Source: Chelatococcus composti (GTDB lineage: Bacteria > Pseudomonadota > Alphaproteobacteria > Rhizobiales > Beijerinckiaceae). Taken from it: a stretch of DNA of 64,000 bases. The notes under the pieces were generated by a model. It had not been told where the DNA came from, did not search any database, and was given only the letters and a program-made list of their open reading frames with translations. The DNA is taken from contig NZ_JACHEH010000005.1 of assembly GCF_014201415.1 (NCBI RefSeq), positions 1 to 64,000 of the forward strand. Direction: 5' to 3'. Numbering within the stretch: the first letter of the stretch is position 1; the number at the start of each line of letters is the position of its first letter. Both the position numbers and the translations under genes were made by a program. Below are positions 1-7,821 of this stretch, one piece after another.

Positions 1-222
1 TCGGGCAATGCCGTGCTCGCCGACATCCACGAGACGCTGCAGTCGCGCCTCAAGCGCATCCGCTTCCTCGGCAACCAGGAGCCCACAAAGTGGAATGAGG
101 CCGTCGCCGAGCACGAGGAAATGATCGCCGCACTCTCGCAGCGCCAGCCAGACCGCCTCGCCGAAGTCCTCGCACGACACATGCACAACAGCTGGGAACG
201 CGTCAAAAACACCCTCCCGTGA
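1..222 (+). CDS. GntR-family regulator, FCD domain C-terminus (partial)
   Basis: Only the last 73 codons are in the window; the frame is open from base 1, so the start lies upstream. The residues show the end of an FCD ligand-binding domain: a helix with EHEEMIAAL, then a DRLAEVLARHMHNSW helix whose His is in the position of the metal/ligand-binding His of FCD proteins. FCD regulators are FadR-type GntR repressors that usually control nearby catabolic or uptake genes for organic acids. A TRAP-transporter remnant and an 18-bp palindrome follow downstream. The DNA-binding half is not visible, so the subfamily cannot be set. Confidence 0.85.
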   Translation, partial: SGNAVLADIHETLQSRLKRIRFLGNQEPTKWNEAVAEHEEMIAALSQRQPDRLAEVLARHMHNSWERVKNTLP

Positions 223-436
223 GGGAGCGGCGCCCCCGCGGCCCGCTCTGCCTCGGCGCAGGGCGCATCCGCCGGACGGCTTTCGTTCTTCTGCGTCGCC
301 GTGCCGTCCTGAGTCGACAGCAAGAGCCGTCCCTTCACGCCTGGACACACCCCTCCCACCGCTGCCCAGACCTTTCCGACGCTCGGCCGGGCCTGACGAG
401 CACCGCGCCCGTGCGTGCATTGTCCTCAGCCTTTTA

Positions 437-454
437 CATTCTGCATGCAGAATG
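437..454. promoter_or_regulatory. 18-bp perfect palindrome, candidate operator
   Basis: CATTCTGCATGCAGAATG is a perfect 18-bp dyad with no spacer, in an AT-richer stretch between the FCD regulator and a TRAP transporter remnant. Short uninterrupted dyads of this kind are typical binding sites for FCD/GntR dimers. That it is the target of the regulator at 1-222 is an inference from proximity only. Confidence 0.45.
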
Positions 455-534
455 CTTGATGGTGCATTTTTGCGGTGTTAGCGTCGCGAAAAGTCCGATG
501 GGCCAGTGGCGGAAGACCTCCGGCCTGCACGGGA

Positions 535-645
535 AGCGCATTCATCCGCGGCGTGCTGCCGTTCCTCGCTGCCGAGACGGCGATCCTCTTCCTGCTGACG
601 GTCTTCCCGCAGCTCGTGACCGTGCCGGCGCGCTGGCTCTACTGA
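535..645 (+). pseudogene. Remnant of TRAP transporter large permease (DctM) C-terminus
   Basis: Reading codons from 535 to the TGA at 643-645 gives a hydrophobic tail with FIRGVLPFLAAE, then FLLTVFPQLV. This matches the end of TRAP dicarboxylate permeases (DctM), where an 'RGxxPF' motif precedes the last membrane helix and a conserved FP-x-L-V. No DctM sequence is readable in the same frame before about 535 and there is no start codon or ribosome-binding site for it. I take it as the stub left by a deletion that removed the rest of a TRAP operon next to an FCD regulator. The match rests on about 35 residues. Confidence 0.5.
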
Positions 646-660
646 AGGAGCGCGCCGGCC

Positions 661-1290
661 TCAGTGGAGGTTCTCGGTATAGATGAACTTGGGCATGCTC
701 CAGCCGTAGCGCAGGGCGAGCAGCCGCAGCGCCAGGCCCGCGAGCATCGCGATCCCCATGGCGAGAGCGTGCGGCACGCCGGCATGCTGGCAGCCGATGT
801 AGAGCGCCCCCGCCAGGATCGAGACCGTCGCATAGAGCTCGGCGCGGAACAGCAGCGGCACCTCGGTGCACAGGATGTCCCGCAGCACGCCGCCGACGCA
901 ACCCGAGATCATGCCTGAGGCAATGACGATGACGTAGGGCATGCCGAGCCCGCTGGCGATGTTGCAGCCGATGACGGTGAAGACCACCAGCCCGACGGCA
1001 TCGAGGAAGAGGAAGAGCCGGCGCAGGTGGTACATGTAGCGGGCAAGGAAGACTGTGGCGAGCGCCGCGCCGGACGTGATGAGCAGATAGGAGGGATGCT
1101 CGATCCAGGTGAGCGGATGGCGCCCGAGCAGCACGTCCCTCACCGAGCCGCCGCCGAGGGCGGTGATGGACCCCAGCATCGCGACGCCCACCCAGTCCAT
1201 CGACCGTCGGCCGGCGGCAAGGGCCGCCGTCATCGCTTCCGCGATAATGGCGACGATGTAGAGGACGTGCAGGATCTGCTCGGAAGGCAT
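661..1290 (-). CDS. TRIC/UPF0126-family membrane channel
   Basis: A 209-residue integral membrane protein with about seven hydrophobic helices. Two internally repeated glycine-rich motifs are visible, GGGSVRDVLLGRHP near residue 47 and GCVGGVLRDILCTEVP near residue 130; this tandem G-G-x-x-RD-x-L pattern defines the YadS/YicG (UPF0126) family, which is related to trimeric intracellular cation channels. Family members have been linked to potassium flux or glycine uptake; the substrate here cannot be read from sequence. Its length is normal for the family. It stands alone, downstream of the polyamine operon on the same strand and separated from it by a hairpin. Confidence 0.88.
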   Translation of the reverse strand: MPSEQILHVLYIVAIIAEAMTAALAAGRRSMDWVGVAMLGSITALGGGSVRDVLLGRHPLTWIEHPSYLLITSGAALATVFLARYMYHLRRLFLFLDAVGLVVFTVIGCNIASGLGMPYVIVIASGMISGCVGGVLRDILCTEVPLLFRAELYATVSILAGALYIGCQHAGVPHALAMGIAMLAGLALRLLALRYGWSMPKFIYTENLH

Positions 1291-1356
1291 GGTCGGCGCG
1301 ATCGGCTCCCTCGGCGGCGCGGGATTCTACGCGCCCAATCGCCAACAAAAGCTTTC

Positions 1357-1380
1357 GGGCCCCGGCACACGCCGGGGCCC
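1357..1380 (-). terminator. Hairpin terminator after the polyamine operon
   Basis: Perfect 10-bp GC stem (1357-1366 with 1371-1380) and a 4-base loop. On the minus strand it follows the stop of the carboxynorspermidine synthase gene by 52 bases and is followed by GAAAGCTTTTGTT, a short interrupted T-tract. It probably ends the polyamine operon before the TRIC gene. Confidence 0.6.
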
Positions 1381-1432
1381 GTCATTTCTCGCCGTGCCGG
1401 CAGGACGAGAGCCCACCGGCCCCGCAGGACGG

Positions 1433-2716
1433 TCAGCCGGCGGCCGACCGCTGTGCAGCCGCCTGGGCCGGCTCGTCGTCGAACGTCAGGGGACGGTCGC
1501 CGGCCTCGTCGCGGATGCGGGTCGGCAGGCCCATGTGGTTGAGGAGGTTGAGGAACGGCCGCGGCGGCAGCTCCTCTACGTTGGCCATGCCGCGGATGTC
1601 CCACGGGCCCTGCGCGATGAGGATCGCGGCCGCGACGGGCGGCACGCCCGCCGTGTAGGAGATCGCCTGGCTGCCAACCTCCTTGTAGGCCTCCTCGTGG
1701 TCCGAGATATTGTAGATGAACACCTCGCGCGGCTTGCCGTCCTTCTCGCCCTTCACGAGATCGCCGATGCAGGTCTTGCCGGTGTAGTTCGGCGCCAGCG
1801 ACGACGGATCAGGCAGAACCGCCTTCACCACCTTGAGCGGCACGACCTCGAGCCCCTCCGCCGTGCGGATCGGCTGCTCGGACAGAAGCCCAAGGTTCTT
1901 CAGCACGGTGAAGACCGTGATGTACCGCTCGCTAAAGCCCATCCAGAAGCGGATGTGCGGCACGCCCAGGTTCTTGGACAGCGAGTGGATCTCGTCGTGG
2001 CCGGTCATGTAGGTCGTGCGCGTGCCGACCACCGGCAGGTCCCACTCCTTGCGGACCTCGAACATCTTGTTCGACGTCCACTGGTTGTTCTGCCACGACC
2101 ACACCTGGCCCGTGAACTCGCGGAAGTTGATCTCGGGGTCGAAGTTGGTCGCGAAGTAGCGGCCGTGGTCGCCCGCATTGACGTCGATGATGTCGAGCGA
2201 GTCGATGCGATCGAAATATTCGTCACGCGCCAGGGCGGCGTACGCATTGACGACGCCCGGGTCGAAGCCGGCGCCGAGCACGGCCGTCACGCCGGCCTTC
2301 TCGCACTCCTCGCGCCGCTTCCACTCGTAGTTGCCGTACCACGGCGGCGTCTCGCAGATCTTGAGCGGATCCTCGTGGATCGCCGTGTCGATGTAGGCCG
2401 CACCCGTGCGGATGCACGCGGTGAGGACGGACATGTTGAGGAAGGCCTGGCCCACGTTGATGACGATCTGACTGTTCGTGGACCGGATGAGCTCGACCGT
2501 CTTGTCCACGTCGAGGGCGTTGAGCTGATGGGCGACGAGCTTGCCCGCCGTCTTCATGCTCTTCTTCTCGTGGACGGAGCGGACGATCGCCTCACACTTG
2601 GCGAGCGTCCGCGAAGCGATGTGAATGTCGCCGAGGATGTCGTTGTGCTGCGCGCATTTGTGGGCCACGACCTGGCCTACGCCACCGGCACCGATGATCA
2701 GAACGTTTCTCTTCAT
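1433..2716 (-). CDS. Carboxynorspermidine synthase (saccharopine dehydrogenase family)
   Basis: A 427-residue enzyme that reductively condenses aspartate semialdehyde with a diamine (putrescine or diaminopropane) to a carboxy-polyamine using NADPH. The start is the ATG at 2716, with GGAG about 12 bases upstream, giving MKRNVLIIGAGGVGQVVAHK: a Rossmann GxGGxG at residues 8-13. Further family marks are the GAGFDPGVVNAYAA motif in the first half and GKTCIGDLVKGEKDG in the second. The upstream nspC gene ends 37 bases before, so the two are co-transcribed. Together they form the aspartate-semialdehyde route to spermidine, an alternative to the SpeD/SpeE route. Confidence 0.9.
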   Translation of the reverse strand: MKRNVLIIGAGGVGQVVAHKCAQHNDILGDIHIASRTLAKCEAIVRSVHEKKSMKTAGKLVAHQLNALDVDKTVELIRSTNSQIVINVGQAFLNMSVLTACIRTGAAYIDTAIHEDPLKICETPPWYGNYEWKRREECEKAGVTAVLGAGFDPGVVNAYAALARDEYFDRIDSLDIIDVNAGDHGRYFATNFDPEINFREFTGQVWSWQNNQWTSNKMFEVRKEWDLPVVGTRTTYMTGHDEIHSLSKNLGVPHIRFWMGFSERYITVFTVLKNLGLLSEQPIRTAEGLEVVPLKVVKAVLPDPSSLAPNYTGKTCIGDLVKGEKDGKPREVFIYNISDHEEAYKEVGSQAISYTAGVPPVAAAILIAQGPWDIRGMANVEELPPRPFLNLLNHMGLPTRIRDEAGDRPLTFDDEPAQAAAQRSAAG

Positions 2717-2753
2717 TTGGGCTGGGATCTCCTTTCGCTGTTCCGCATGAGCC

Positions 2754-3854
2754 TCAGGACAGGCTCGACTTGTAGTCTTCGAAGGAAAATTCGCGCACAC
2801 ACCGCAGGCTGCCGTCGAGCTCGCGCACGACGATGGACGGCATCTGGACGCCATTGAACCAGTTCTTCTTGACCATAGTGTAGCCGGCCGCATCGTTGAT
2901 CGAGATGCGGTCGCCCGGCTTCAGCGGAGCCTCGAAGGAGAACTCGCCGAAGATGTCACCGGCCAGGCACGACTTGCCGCAGATCATGTAACGGTACGGG
3001 CCGGAGTCGGGACTGACCTTGGCACTCTGGCGGTAGATCAGCAGGTCGAGCATGTGCGCCTCGGTCGAGCTGTCGACGATGGCCAGATCCTTGCCGTTGT
3101 TGAGTGTGTCGAGCACGGTCACCTCGAGGGTGGTGCTCTTCGTCACTGCCGCCTCGCCCGGCTCGAGATAGACCTGCACGCCGTAGCGCTGCGAGAAGGC
3201 CTTCAGCCGCTCGCAGAAGGCATCGACCGGATAACCCTCGCCGGTGAAGTGGATGCCGCCGCCAAGGCTCACCCAGTCGACCCGGGAGAGCAAGGCGCCG
3301 AAGCGCTCCTCAATCTGGCCAAGCAGCCTGTCGAAGCGGCCGAAGTCGGCATTCTCACAGTTGTTGTGGATCATGAAGCCGTCGAGCCGGTCGACGACTG
3401 CCGCGACCTTCTCGGGGTTCCATTCACCGAGCCGGCTGAACGGGCGGGCAGGATCGGCAAGGTCGAAATCCGACGAGCTGACGCCGGGGTTGAGCCGCAG
3501 CCCGCGCGAGAGCGTGTCGGCCCGGCCGGCGAAACGCTCGAACTGGCTGATGGAATTGAAGATGATCTTGTCGGCGTAGGACACCACCTCGTCGATCTCG
3601 TGGTCGGCATAGGCGACGCTGTAGGCGTGCGTCTCGCCGCCGAACGTCTCGCGCCCGAGCCGGACCTCGAAGAGCGAGGATGAGGTCGTGCCGTCCATGT
3701 ACTCGCGCATCAGGTCGAAGACGGACCAGGTGGCGAAGCACTTGAGCGCCAGCAGCACCTTTGCGCCCGATTGCTCGCGCACGCGCTGGATCACGCGCAG
3801 GTTCTTCAGGAGCGCGCTCTTGTCGATGAGGTAATAGGGCGTCTGCAGCTTCAA
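2754..3854 (-). CDS. nspC: Carboxynorspermidine decarboxylase
   Basis: A PLP-dependent, alanine-racemase-fold decarboxylase that removes the carboxyl group of carboxy(nor)spermidine, the second step after the adjacent synthase. The TTG at 3854 gives an N-terminus (LKLQTPYYLIDK) that matches family starts; an ATG at 3947 would add 31 unrelated residues and lacks a ribosome-binding site. The PLP lysine is in LLALKCFATW (residue 38). Other marks are the GGGIHFTGEGYP motif, EPGEAAV, and the late GKSCLAGDIFGEF, whose Cys and Asp contribute to the active site. It has 366 residues, as expected. It is the first enzyme gene of the operon, downstream of a small ORF. Confidence 0.88.
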   Translation of the reverse strand: MKLQTPYYLIDKSALLKNLRVIQRVREQSGAKVLLALKCFATWSVFDLMREYMDGTTSSSLFEVRLGRETFGGETHAYSVAYADHEIDEVVSYADKIIFNSISQFERFAGRADTLSRGLRLNPGVSSSDFDLADPARPFSRLGEWNPEKVAAVVDRLDGFMIHNNCENADFGRFDRLLGQIEERFGALLSRVDWVSLGGGIHFTGEGYPVDAFCERLKAFSQRYGVQVYLEPGEAAVTKSTTLEVTVLDTLNNGKDLAIVDSSTEAHMLDLLIYRQSAKVSPDSGPYRYMICGKSCLAGDIFGEFSFEAPLKPGDRISINDAAGYTMVKKNWFNGVQMPSIVVRELDGSLRCVREFSFEDYKSSLS

Positions 3855-3995
3855 GGTCTCTGGCCCGTCGGGTTTGGTGGTTGATGCGTCGCGGCTCGGC
3901 AGCCGCTGCCTGAAATGCCGTTCTGCGCACGAGCACGCGATGGCCACGGGCCAACAGCGCCGCCGTGCGCGACGAGAAAAGTGATCGGGAAGCGG

Positions 3996-4199
3996 CTAGG
4001 CCCGGCCGGTTGCGCAACCTGTCGCCGGGAAAAGCGCCTTTGCGGCCGCCATGGCCGCATCAGGACTGATGCCCCGATCCGTGGCGCATAGCGCCGTCGC
4101 GCGTGCCCCTATGGCCCGCGCCCCAAAAGGTTCTTCCGTTTGGGTGGCATTCAGTCCGACTGAGCCCATCCCCAATTGGAAGAGGGCGTCGTGAGACAT
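3996..4199 (-). CDS. Small protein upstream of nspC, unknown function
   Basis: A 67-codon ORF starting at the ATG at 4199, preceded by a strong Shine-Dalgarno (GGGGAGGACGCC then ATG). The product begins MSHDALFQLGMGSVGLNATQ, then becomes alanine-rich and low in complexity. It has no membrane segment. It lies on the same strand as nspC, ending 141 bases before it, so it may be the first gene or a translated leader of the polyamine operon. I do not recognise a characterised family. The ribosome-binding site is the best evidence that it is translated; the ordered first 20 residues suggest that the N-terminus is the conserved part. Confidence 0.5.
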   Translation of the reverse strand: MSHDALFQLGMGSVGLNATQTEEPFGARAIGARATALCATDRGISPDAAMAAAKALFPATGCATGRA

Positions 4200-4273
4200 G
4201 GCGTCCTCCCCAACCAGCAGATGAAACCTGCAAAAGGTGAATGGGGCTTATCGCATCGAGGCCCGCAATGCAA

Positions 4274-4346
4274 CAGAGGCAACCGCCCGAACGCATCGGA
4301 TCGGTTGCCTCTGCAGCGCACTGCGGAGCGGCGCGTCGAGCGCCGC
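4274..4346 (-). terminator. Two hairpins between the MBL gene and the polyamine operon
   Basis: A 7-bp stem with 5-base loop (4328-4346) is followed on the minus strand by a 12-bp perfect stem (4302-4313 with 4274-4285, arms CAGAGGCAACCG/CGGTTGCCTCTG) with a 16-base loop. They start 11 bases after the stop of the MBL gene. After the second stem comes TTGTTGCATTG, only a weak T-tract. They may terminate the MBL gene, or form part of the leader of the small ORF and nspC. Confidence 0.45.
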
Positions 4347-4356
4347 GAGATCCGGC

Positions 4357-5313
4357 TCAGCCCGGCAGGCTGTAGTTGACCGGCACCCAGTCGTAGCCCC
4401 TCTCGTCGCGTCGCACGTGGCCAAGCCCGGGAAAGCGGATGTGCGCGCCGCCGACGAGATAGCGCTCGTCCGCCGCCTCAGCAAAGGCGAGCGCCCGCGT
4501 GGCCGCTGCCGCCTCGGAATCCTCATCGAAGGCGATGCCGATGCCGGGTTCGTCGAACTGGATGACGTCGCCATGGGTGATGTCCCCCCACAGCACCAGC
4601 TTCTCCCCGCGGCTATCGACAACAACGGCGCTGTGCCCGGGCGTGTGGCCCGGGCGCAGGACCGTGCGGAAACCCGGCACCGGCTCGGCATCGTCGTCGA
4701 ACGGCATCAGGCGGCCTGCCTCGCGGTAGGGCGCGAGCGAGGCGATCGCGTTCACGAATGACTCCTTCTTGCCCGCCGGCGCCGCGTCCCGGTTTGCCGG
4801 ATTCAGCCAGTAGTCGACATCGCGGCGGTTGGCGTGAACCGTGGCCTTGGGGAAGACCGGCTCCCCGCCCGCGACGAGGCCGCCCGAATGGTCCGCATGG
4901 ATGTGGGTGAGGATGATGTCGTCCACCTGCTCGGGCGAATAGCCCGAAGCCTTCAGCGCCGCGGGCAGCCGCCCCAAGGACGGGCCGAGCAGGGAGCCCG
5001 TGCCCGCATCGATGAGGACGAGCCGCTCCCCGGTATTGAGGAGAAAGGCGTTGACCGAAAGCTCCACGGGCGAGCGCAGGAACGCGGCGCCGAGCGCCTC
5101 CTCCACGTGCTCGGGAGTGGTGTTGTTGTAAAGATCGGCAAGCGGCACCGGCAGGACGCCGTCGAGCAAAGCAGTGAGTTCGTAGTCGCCGAGCTTCATG
5201 CGATGGAAGCCCGGCGCGGGAAAGCCCGCCATCGGCGCGGCAGCGAGCGCCGGCCTGGCCACGGCCGCCGCCGCAGCGGCGGGAACTAGCGACAGAAAGC
5301 TGCGTCTATCCAT
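4357..5313 (-). CDS. Tat-exported MBL-fold metallohydrolase
   Basis: A 318-residue metallo-beta-lactamase-fold hydrolase. The start at 5313 gives MDRRSFLSLVPAAAAAAVARPALA, a twin-arginine signal ending in an Ala-rich region. The binuclear metal site is seen in LTHIHADHSGG (HxHxDH), the RPGHTPGHS histidine, and the WGDITH aspartate/histidine. The layout (DAGTGSLLGPSLGRLP, then LKASGYSPEQVDDIILTH) resembles the methyl-parathion-hydrolase/lactonase branch. The substrate is unknown. It is divergent from the LysR gene at 5409, its likely regulator. A similar Tat-exported protein is encoded at 13365-14348. Confidence 0.85.
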   Translation of the reverse strand: MDRRSFLSLVPAAAAAAVARPALAAAPMAGFPAPGFHRMKLGDYELTALLDGVLPVPLADLYNNTTPEHVEEALGAAFLRSPVELSVNAFLLNTGERLVLIDAGTGSLLGPSLGRLPAALKASGYSPEQVDDIILTHIHADHSGGLVAGGEPVFPKATVHANRRDVDYWLNPANRDAAPAGKKESFVNAIASLAPYREAGRLMPFDDDAEPVPGFRTVLRPGHTPGHSAVVVDSRGEKLVLWGDITHGDVIQFDEPGIGIAFDEDSEAAAATRALAFAEAADERYLVGGAHIRFPGLGHVRRDERGYDWVPVNYSLPG

Positions 5314-5343
5314 GATACCGTCCGATGATCCGCTGTTGCTCTC

Positions 5344-5360
5344 GCGGCGCATTGCGCCGC
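5344..5360. promoter_or_regulatory. 17-bp palindrome in the MBL/LysR divergent promoter
   Basis: GCGGCGCA-T-TGCGCCGC is a perfect 8-1-8 dyad in the 95-base gap between the divergent start codons. LysR regulators usually bind such gaps and control the divergent gene. It is a candidate operator; being GC-only it could arise more easily by chance here than an AT-rich site. Confidence 0.35.
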
Positions 5361-5408
5361 CGCAGAAATCTGGCTACGGCTGATCCAGCAAACAAATCGA
5401 TACGGATC

Positions 5409-6377
5409 ATGAGCTCCATCGATCATTTCGATTTGCGCTCCTTCGATCTCAACCTGCTCGTCGCGTTCGACGCACTGATGCAGGAGCGGACGGTGACGCG
5501 CGCCGCGGCCCGGCTGAAGATCGGCCAGCCCGCCATGAGCCACAGCCTGGCGACGCTGCGCCTGCTGATGCAGGATGAGCTCTTCGTGCGCGTGGGGCAG
5601 ACGATGCAGCCGACGGCGCGGGCGCTGGCGATCGCGCCGCGCGTGCGCCATGCACTCGAGGAGATGCAGCACGCCATCCGCGCCGAGGACAGGTTCGATC
5701 CGGCGACGCACCGGCGCACCTTCCGCATCGGCTTCTCGAGCGAGATGGAGCTGCTGCTGCTTCCCGACCTGGTCGCGCTCACGCGGCACGCGGCGCCGGG
5801 CATCCGGCTGCTCGGGCGCGCCACGGACAAGAAGGACGTGTACGCGCTGCTCGACGACGGCACCATCGACGTCGCCGTCGGCTGCTACGAGGCCGGCGCG
5901 CAGCGCCACCGTCAGCGGCATCTCTTCGAGCCCGAGCTGATGTGCTGCTTCAACGCCGACCTGCTGCCTCTCGCAACGCCCATCGGCCTCGATGCCTACC
6001 ACGCCGCCGAACACGCGCTCGTCAGCCTCGGCCAGTCGTTGCAGGGTTGCCTCGACGAGGCGCTGACCCGCATCGGGGTGTCGCTCAACGTGGTGATGGC
6101 CGGATCCGAATTCCTCACCATCCTGGCTGCCGTTGCCGAGGCGCCGCTTGTCGCCACCCTGCCCGCGCGCATGCTGCGCCGCTTTGCACCCCGCTTCGGC
6201 CTCACCACGAGCCCGCTGCCGCTCGCCCTGGACCTGCCGCCCGTCTCCATGGTCTGGTCCGCGCGCAGCGACCGCGACGCAGCCGCCGCCTGGCTGCGGG
6301 ACAGCATCGTGGCCGTGCTCGGCCCGGGAAACGAGCGGTCACCGGCGGCAAGACCGCAGACCGCGCGCGCCAGCTGA
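5409..6377 (+). CDS. LysR-family transcriptional regulator
   Basis: A 322-residue LTTR. The ATG at 5409 gives MSSIDHFDLRSFDLNLLVAF, then the winged helix-turn-helix (TVTRAAARLKIGQPAMSHSLATLR, residues about 30-55). The PBP2-like effector domain follows; the FDLNLL N-terminus is typical of NodD/PcpR/LinR-type LTTRs. It is divergent from the Tat-exported MBL hydrolase, the usual layout for an LTTR and its target. The last 15 residues are a loose, basic, low-complexity tail. The inducer is unknown. Confidence 0.88.
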   Translation: MSSIDHFDLRSFDLNLLVAFDALMQERTVTRAAARLKIGQPAMSHSLATLRLLMQDELFVRVGQTMQPTARALAIAPRVRHALEEMQHAIRAEDRFDPATHRRTFRIGFSSEMELLLLPDLVALTRHAAPGIRLLGRATDKKDVYALLDDGTIDVAVGCYEAGAQRHRQRHLFEPELMCCFNADLLPLATPIGLDAYHAAEHALVSLGQSLQGCLDEALTRIGVSLNVVMAGSEFLTILAAVAEAPLVATLPARMLRRFAPRFGLTTSPLPLALDLPPVSMVWSARSDRDAAAAWLRDSIVAVLGPGNERSPAARPQTARAS

Positions 6378-6453
6378 TCTCCAGGGGGCAGAGCCGCGAC
6401 GCGCCTTCCCTCTCCCCTCCCCCACCCTCGCTGCAATGGCGCCCTGCCAACCG

Positions 6454-6472
6454 GAAGAACCGAAGGTTCTTC
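6454..6472 (+). terminator. Hairpin between the LysR gene and the ABC operon
   Basis: GAAGAACC-GAA-GGTTCTTC is a perfect 8-bp stem 77 bases after the LysR stop, without a T-tract. It is a possible terminator. The rest of the 256-base gap (6378-6633) holds a 10-bp dyad GCACGCGTGC (6517-6526) with the central CG usual for LacI-family operators, which might serve the LacI regulator at 10738, but I cannot show it. Confidence 0.35.
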
Positions 6473-6633
6473 GAGCGTAATCGCGTGCCCTCATCCCGCT
6501 GCTGCCCATGAATTCGGCACGCGTGCAGTACGAGCTGCCCAAACCGTCATCGGAATGTTATGAATGGAAGCTATCCGGACCTGGCTTGCAGGCAGCGCCA
6601 CTCGGCGATGCACAGCTGTGCAAAGGGGGCTCG

Positions 6634-7785
6634 ATGACACCGGCGCCGTTTCTCGAAGTGAAGAAGGCGAGTGTCGCCTATGGCGCAACCACGGTGCTGG
6701 AGGGCATCGATCTCGCCATCGCCAAGGGAGAGTTCGTTGCCCTGCTCGGCTCCTCCGGCTGCGGCAAGACCACCCTGCTGAGAACCATCGCCGGCTTCGT
6801 GAAACCCGTGGCAGGAACCATCTCTGTTGCGGGGCGCGACGTGACGCGGCTGCCGCCGGACAAGCGGGGCATGGCCCTCGTCTTCCAGTCCTACGCCCTG
6901 TGGCCGCACATGACCGTGGCACAGAACATCGGCTACGGCCTCAAGCTGCGCCGCCAGCCGGCCGATGCGATCGCCCGGCGCGTCGCCGAGATGGAGGCGC
7001 TGCTCGGCCTCACCGGCCTGTCCCGGCGCAAGCCGGCGCAGCTCTCCGGCGGCCAGCGCCAGCGCGTCGCCCTCGGCCGGGCACTCGCCATTGATCCCGA
7101 AATCCTGCTCTTGGACGAACCCCTGTCGAACCTCGACGCCCGCATCCGCCTGTCCGTACGGCACGAGATCCGCGCCCTGCAGCGTCGTCTTGGCATCACT
7201 GCCGTCCACGTCACGCACGACCGCGAGGAGGCCATGGTGATGGCCGACCGCATCGTCATCCTTGACGGCGGGCGCATCGCCCAGGCGGGCACGCCGGAGG
7301 AGGTCTACAACCGCCCCGTCTCGTCCTTCGTCGCTGCCTTCATGGGTGCGGAGAACTGCGTCAGCCTCGCCGGCCGCGTGACGGGAGGGCACTTCGCCAT
7401 CGCCGCCGGCCCGACGAACGCACCCTGCACCGTACCCCTCGCGGGGCGGCCACTGGTGGACGGGCCCGTCGTCGCCCGCTTCCGCGCCGAGGCGGCCACG
7501 CTCGTGCCGGCGGACGACGCCTCGGCGAAGCCGGAGGGCACCCTGGTGCTCTCAGGGCGTGTCGAGAGCGCGAGCTATCCCGGAGGCCACTGGCGCCACG
7601 CCGTCGTCGTCGGCCCCGACACCGTGCTGGTCGATGCGCCCGCGGCCTTCGCCCCCAATACGGCCGTGAAGGTGTGTGTGCCCCCGCAGGCGCTCTTCCT
7701 GTTCAGCCCGGCCGGCGCCGAGACGGCCAAGGCCGGGCCCTCTGCGTACAAGAGCAACAAGGCCAGCGAACTGGCCGGAGCCTGA
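6634..7785 (+). CDS. ABC importer ATP-binding protein (MalK/UgpC/PotA type)
   Basis: A 383-residue ATPase that drives a carbohydrate- or spermidine-type importer. The ATG at 6634 has AAAGGGGG just upstream. Motifs in order: Walker A GSSGCGKTT, Q-loop QSYALWPHM, signature LSGGQRQR, Walker B ILLLDEPLSNLD, H-loop HVTHDRE, then a C-terminal TOBE-like beta domain of about 130 residues. It is the first gene of a unit with a solute-binding protein, two permeases and a LacI regulator. ATPase-first order is less common in sugar importers and more like iron/polyamine/phosphonate types, so the substrate class is open. Confidence 0.92.
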   Translation: MTPAPFLEVKKASVAYGATTVLEGIDLAIAKGEFVALLGSSGCGKTTLLRTIAGFVKPVAGTISVAGRDVTRLPPDKRGMALVFQSYALWPHMTVAQNIGYGLKLRRQPADAIARRVAEMEALLGLTGLSRRKPAQLSGGQRQRVALGRALAIDPEILLLDEPLSNLDARIRLSVRHEIRALQRRLGITAVHVTHDREEAMVMADRIVILDGGRIAQAGTPEEVYNRPVSSFVAAFMGAENCVSLAGRVTGGHFAIAAGPTNAPCTVPLAGRPLVDGPVVARFRAEAATLVPADDASAKPEGTLVLSGRVESASYPGGHWRHAVVVGPDTVLVDAPAAFAPNTAVKVCVPPQALFLFSPAGAETAKAGPSAYKSNKASELAGA

Positions 7786-7821
7786 CATCGGGCCGAGCCC
7801 GACCATAACGGAGACCGAGCG

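Noticed and set aside
219-686. 155-codon plus-strand frame after the FCD regulator
   Set aside because: Cys/Arg/Pro-rich product without motif. The meaningful similarity (DctM end) is in a different frame, and the 18-bp palindrome lies inside it.
6517-6526. GCACGCGTGC as a LacI operator for the ABC importer
   Set aside because: Only 10 bp and made of common GC-rich dinucleotides. It is not extended on either side, so it is noted but not called as a feature.
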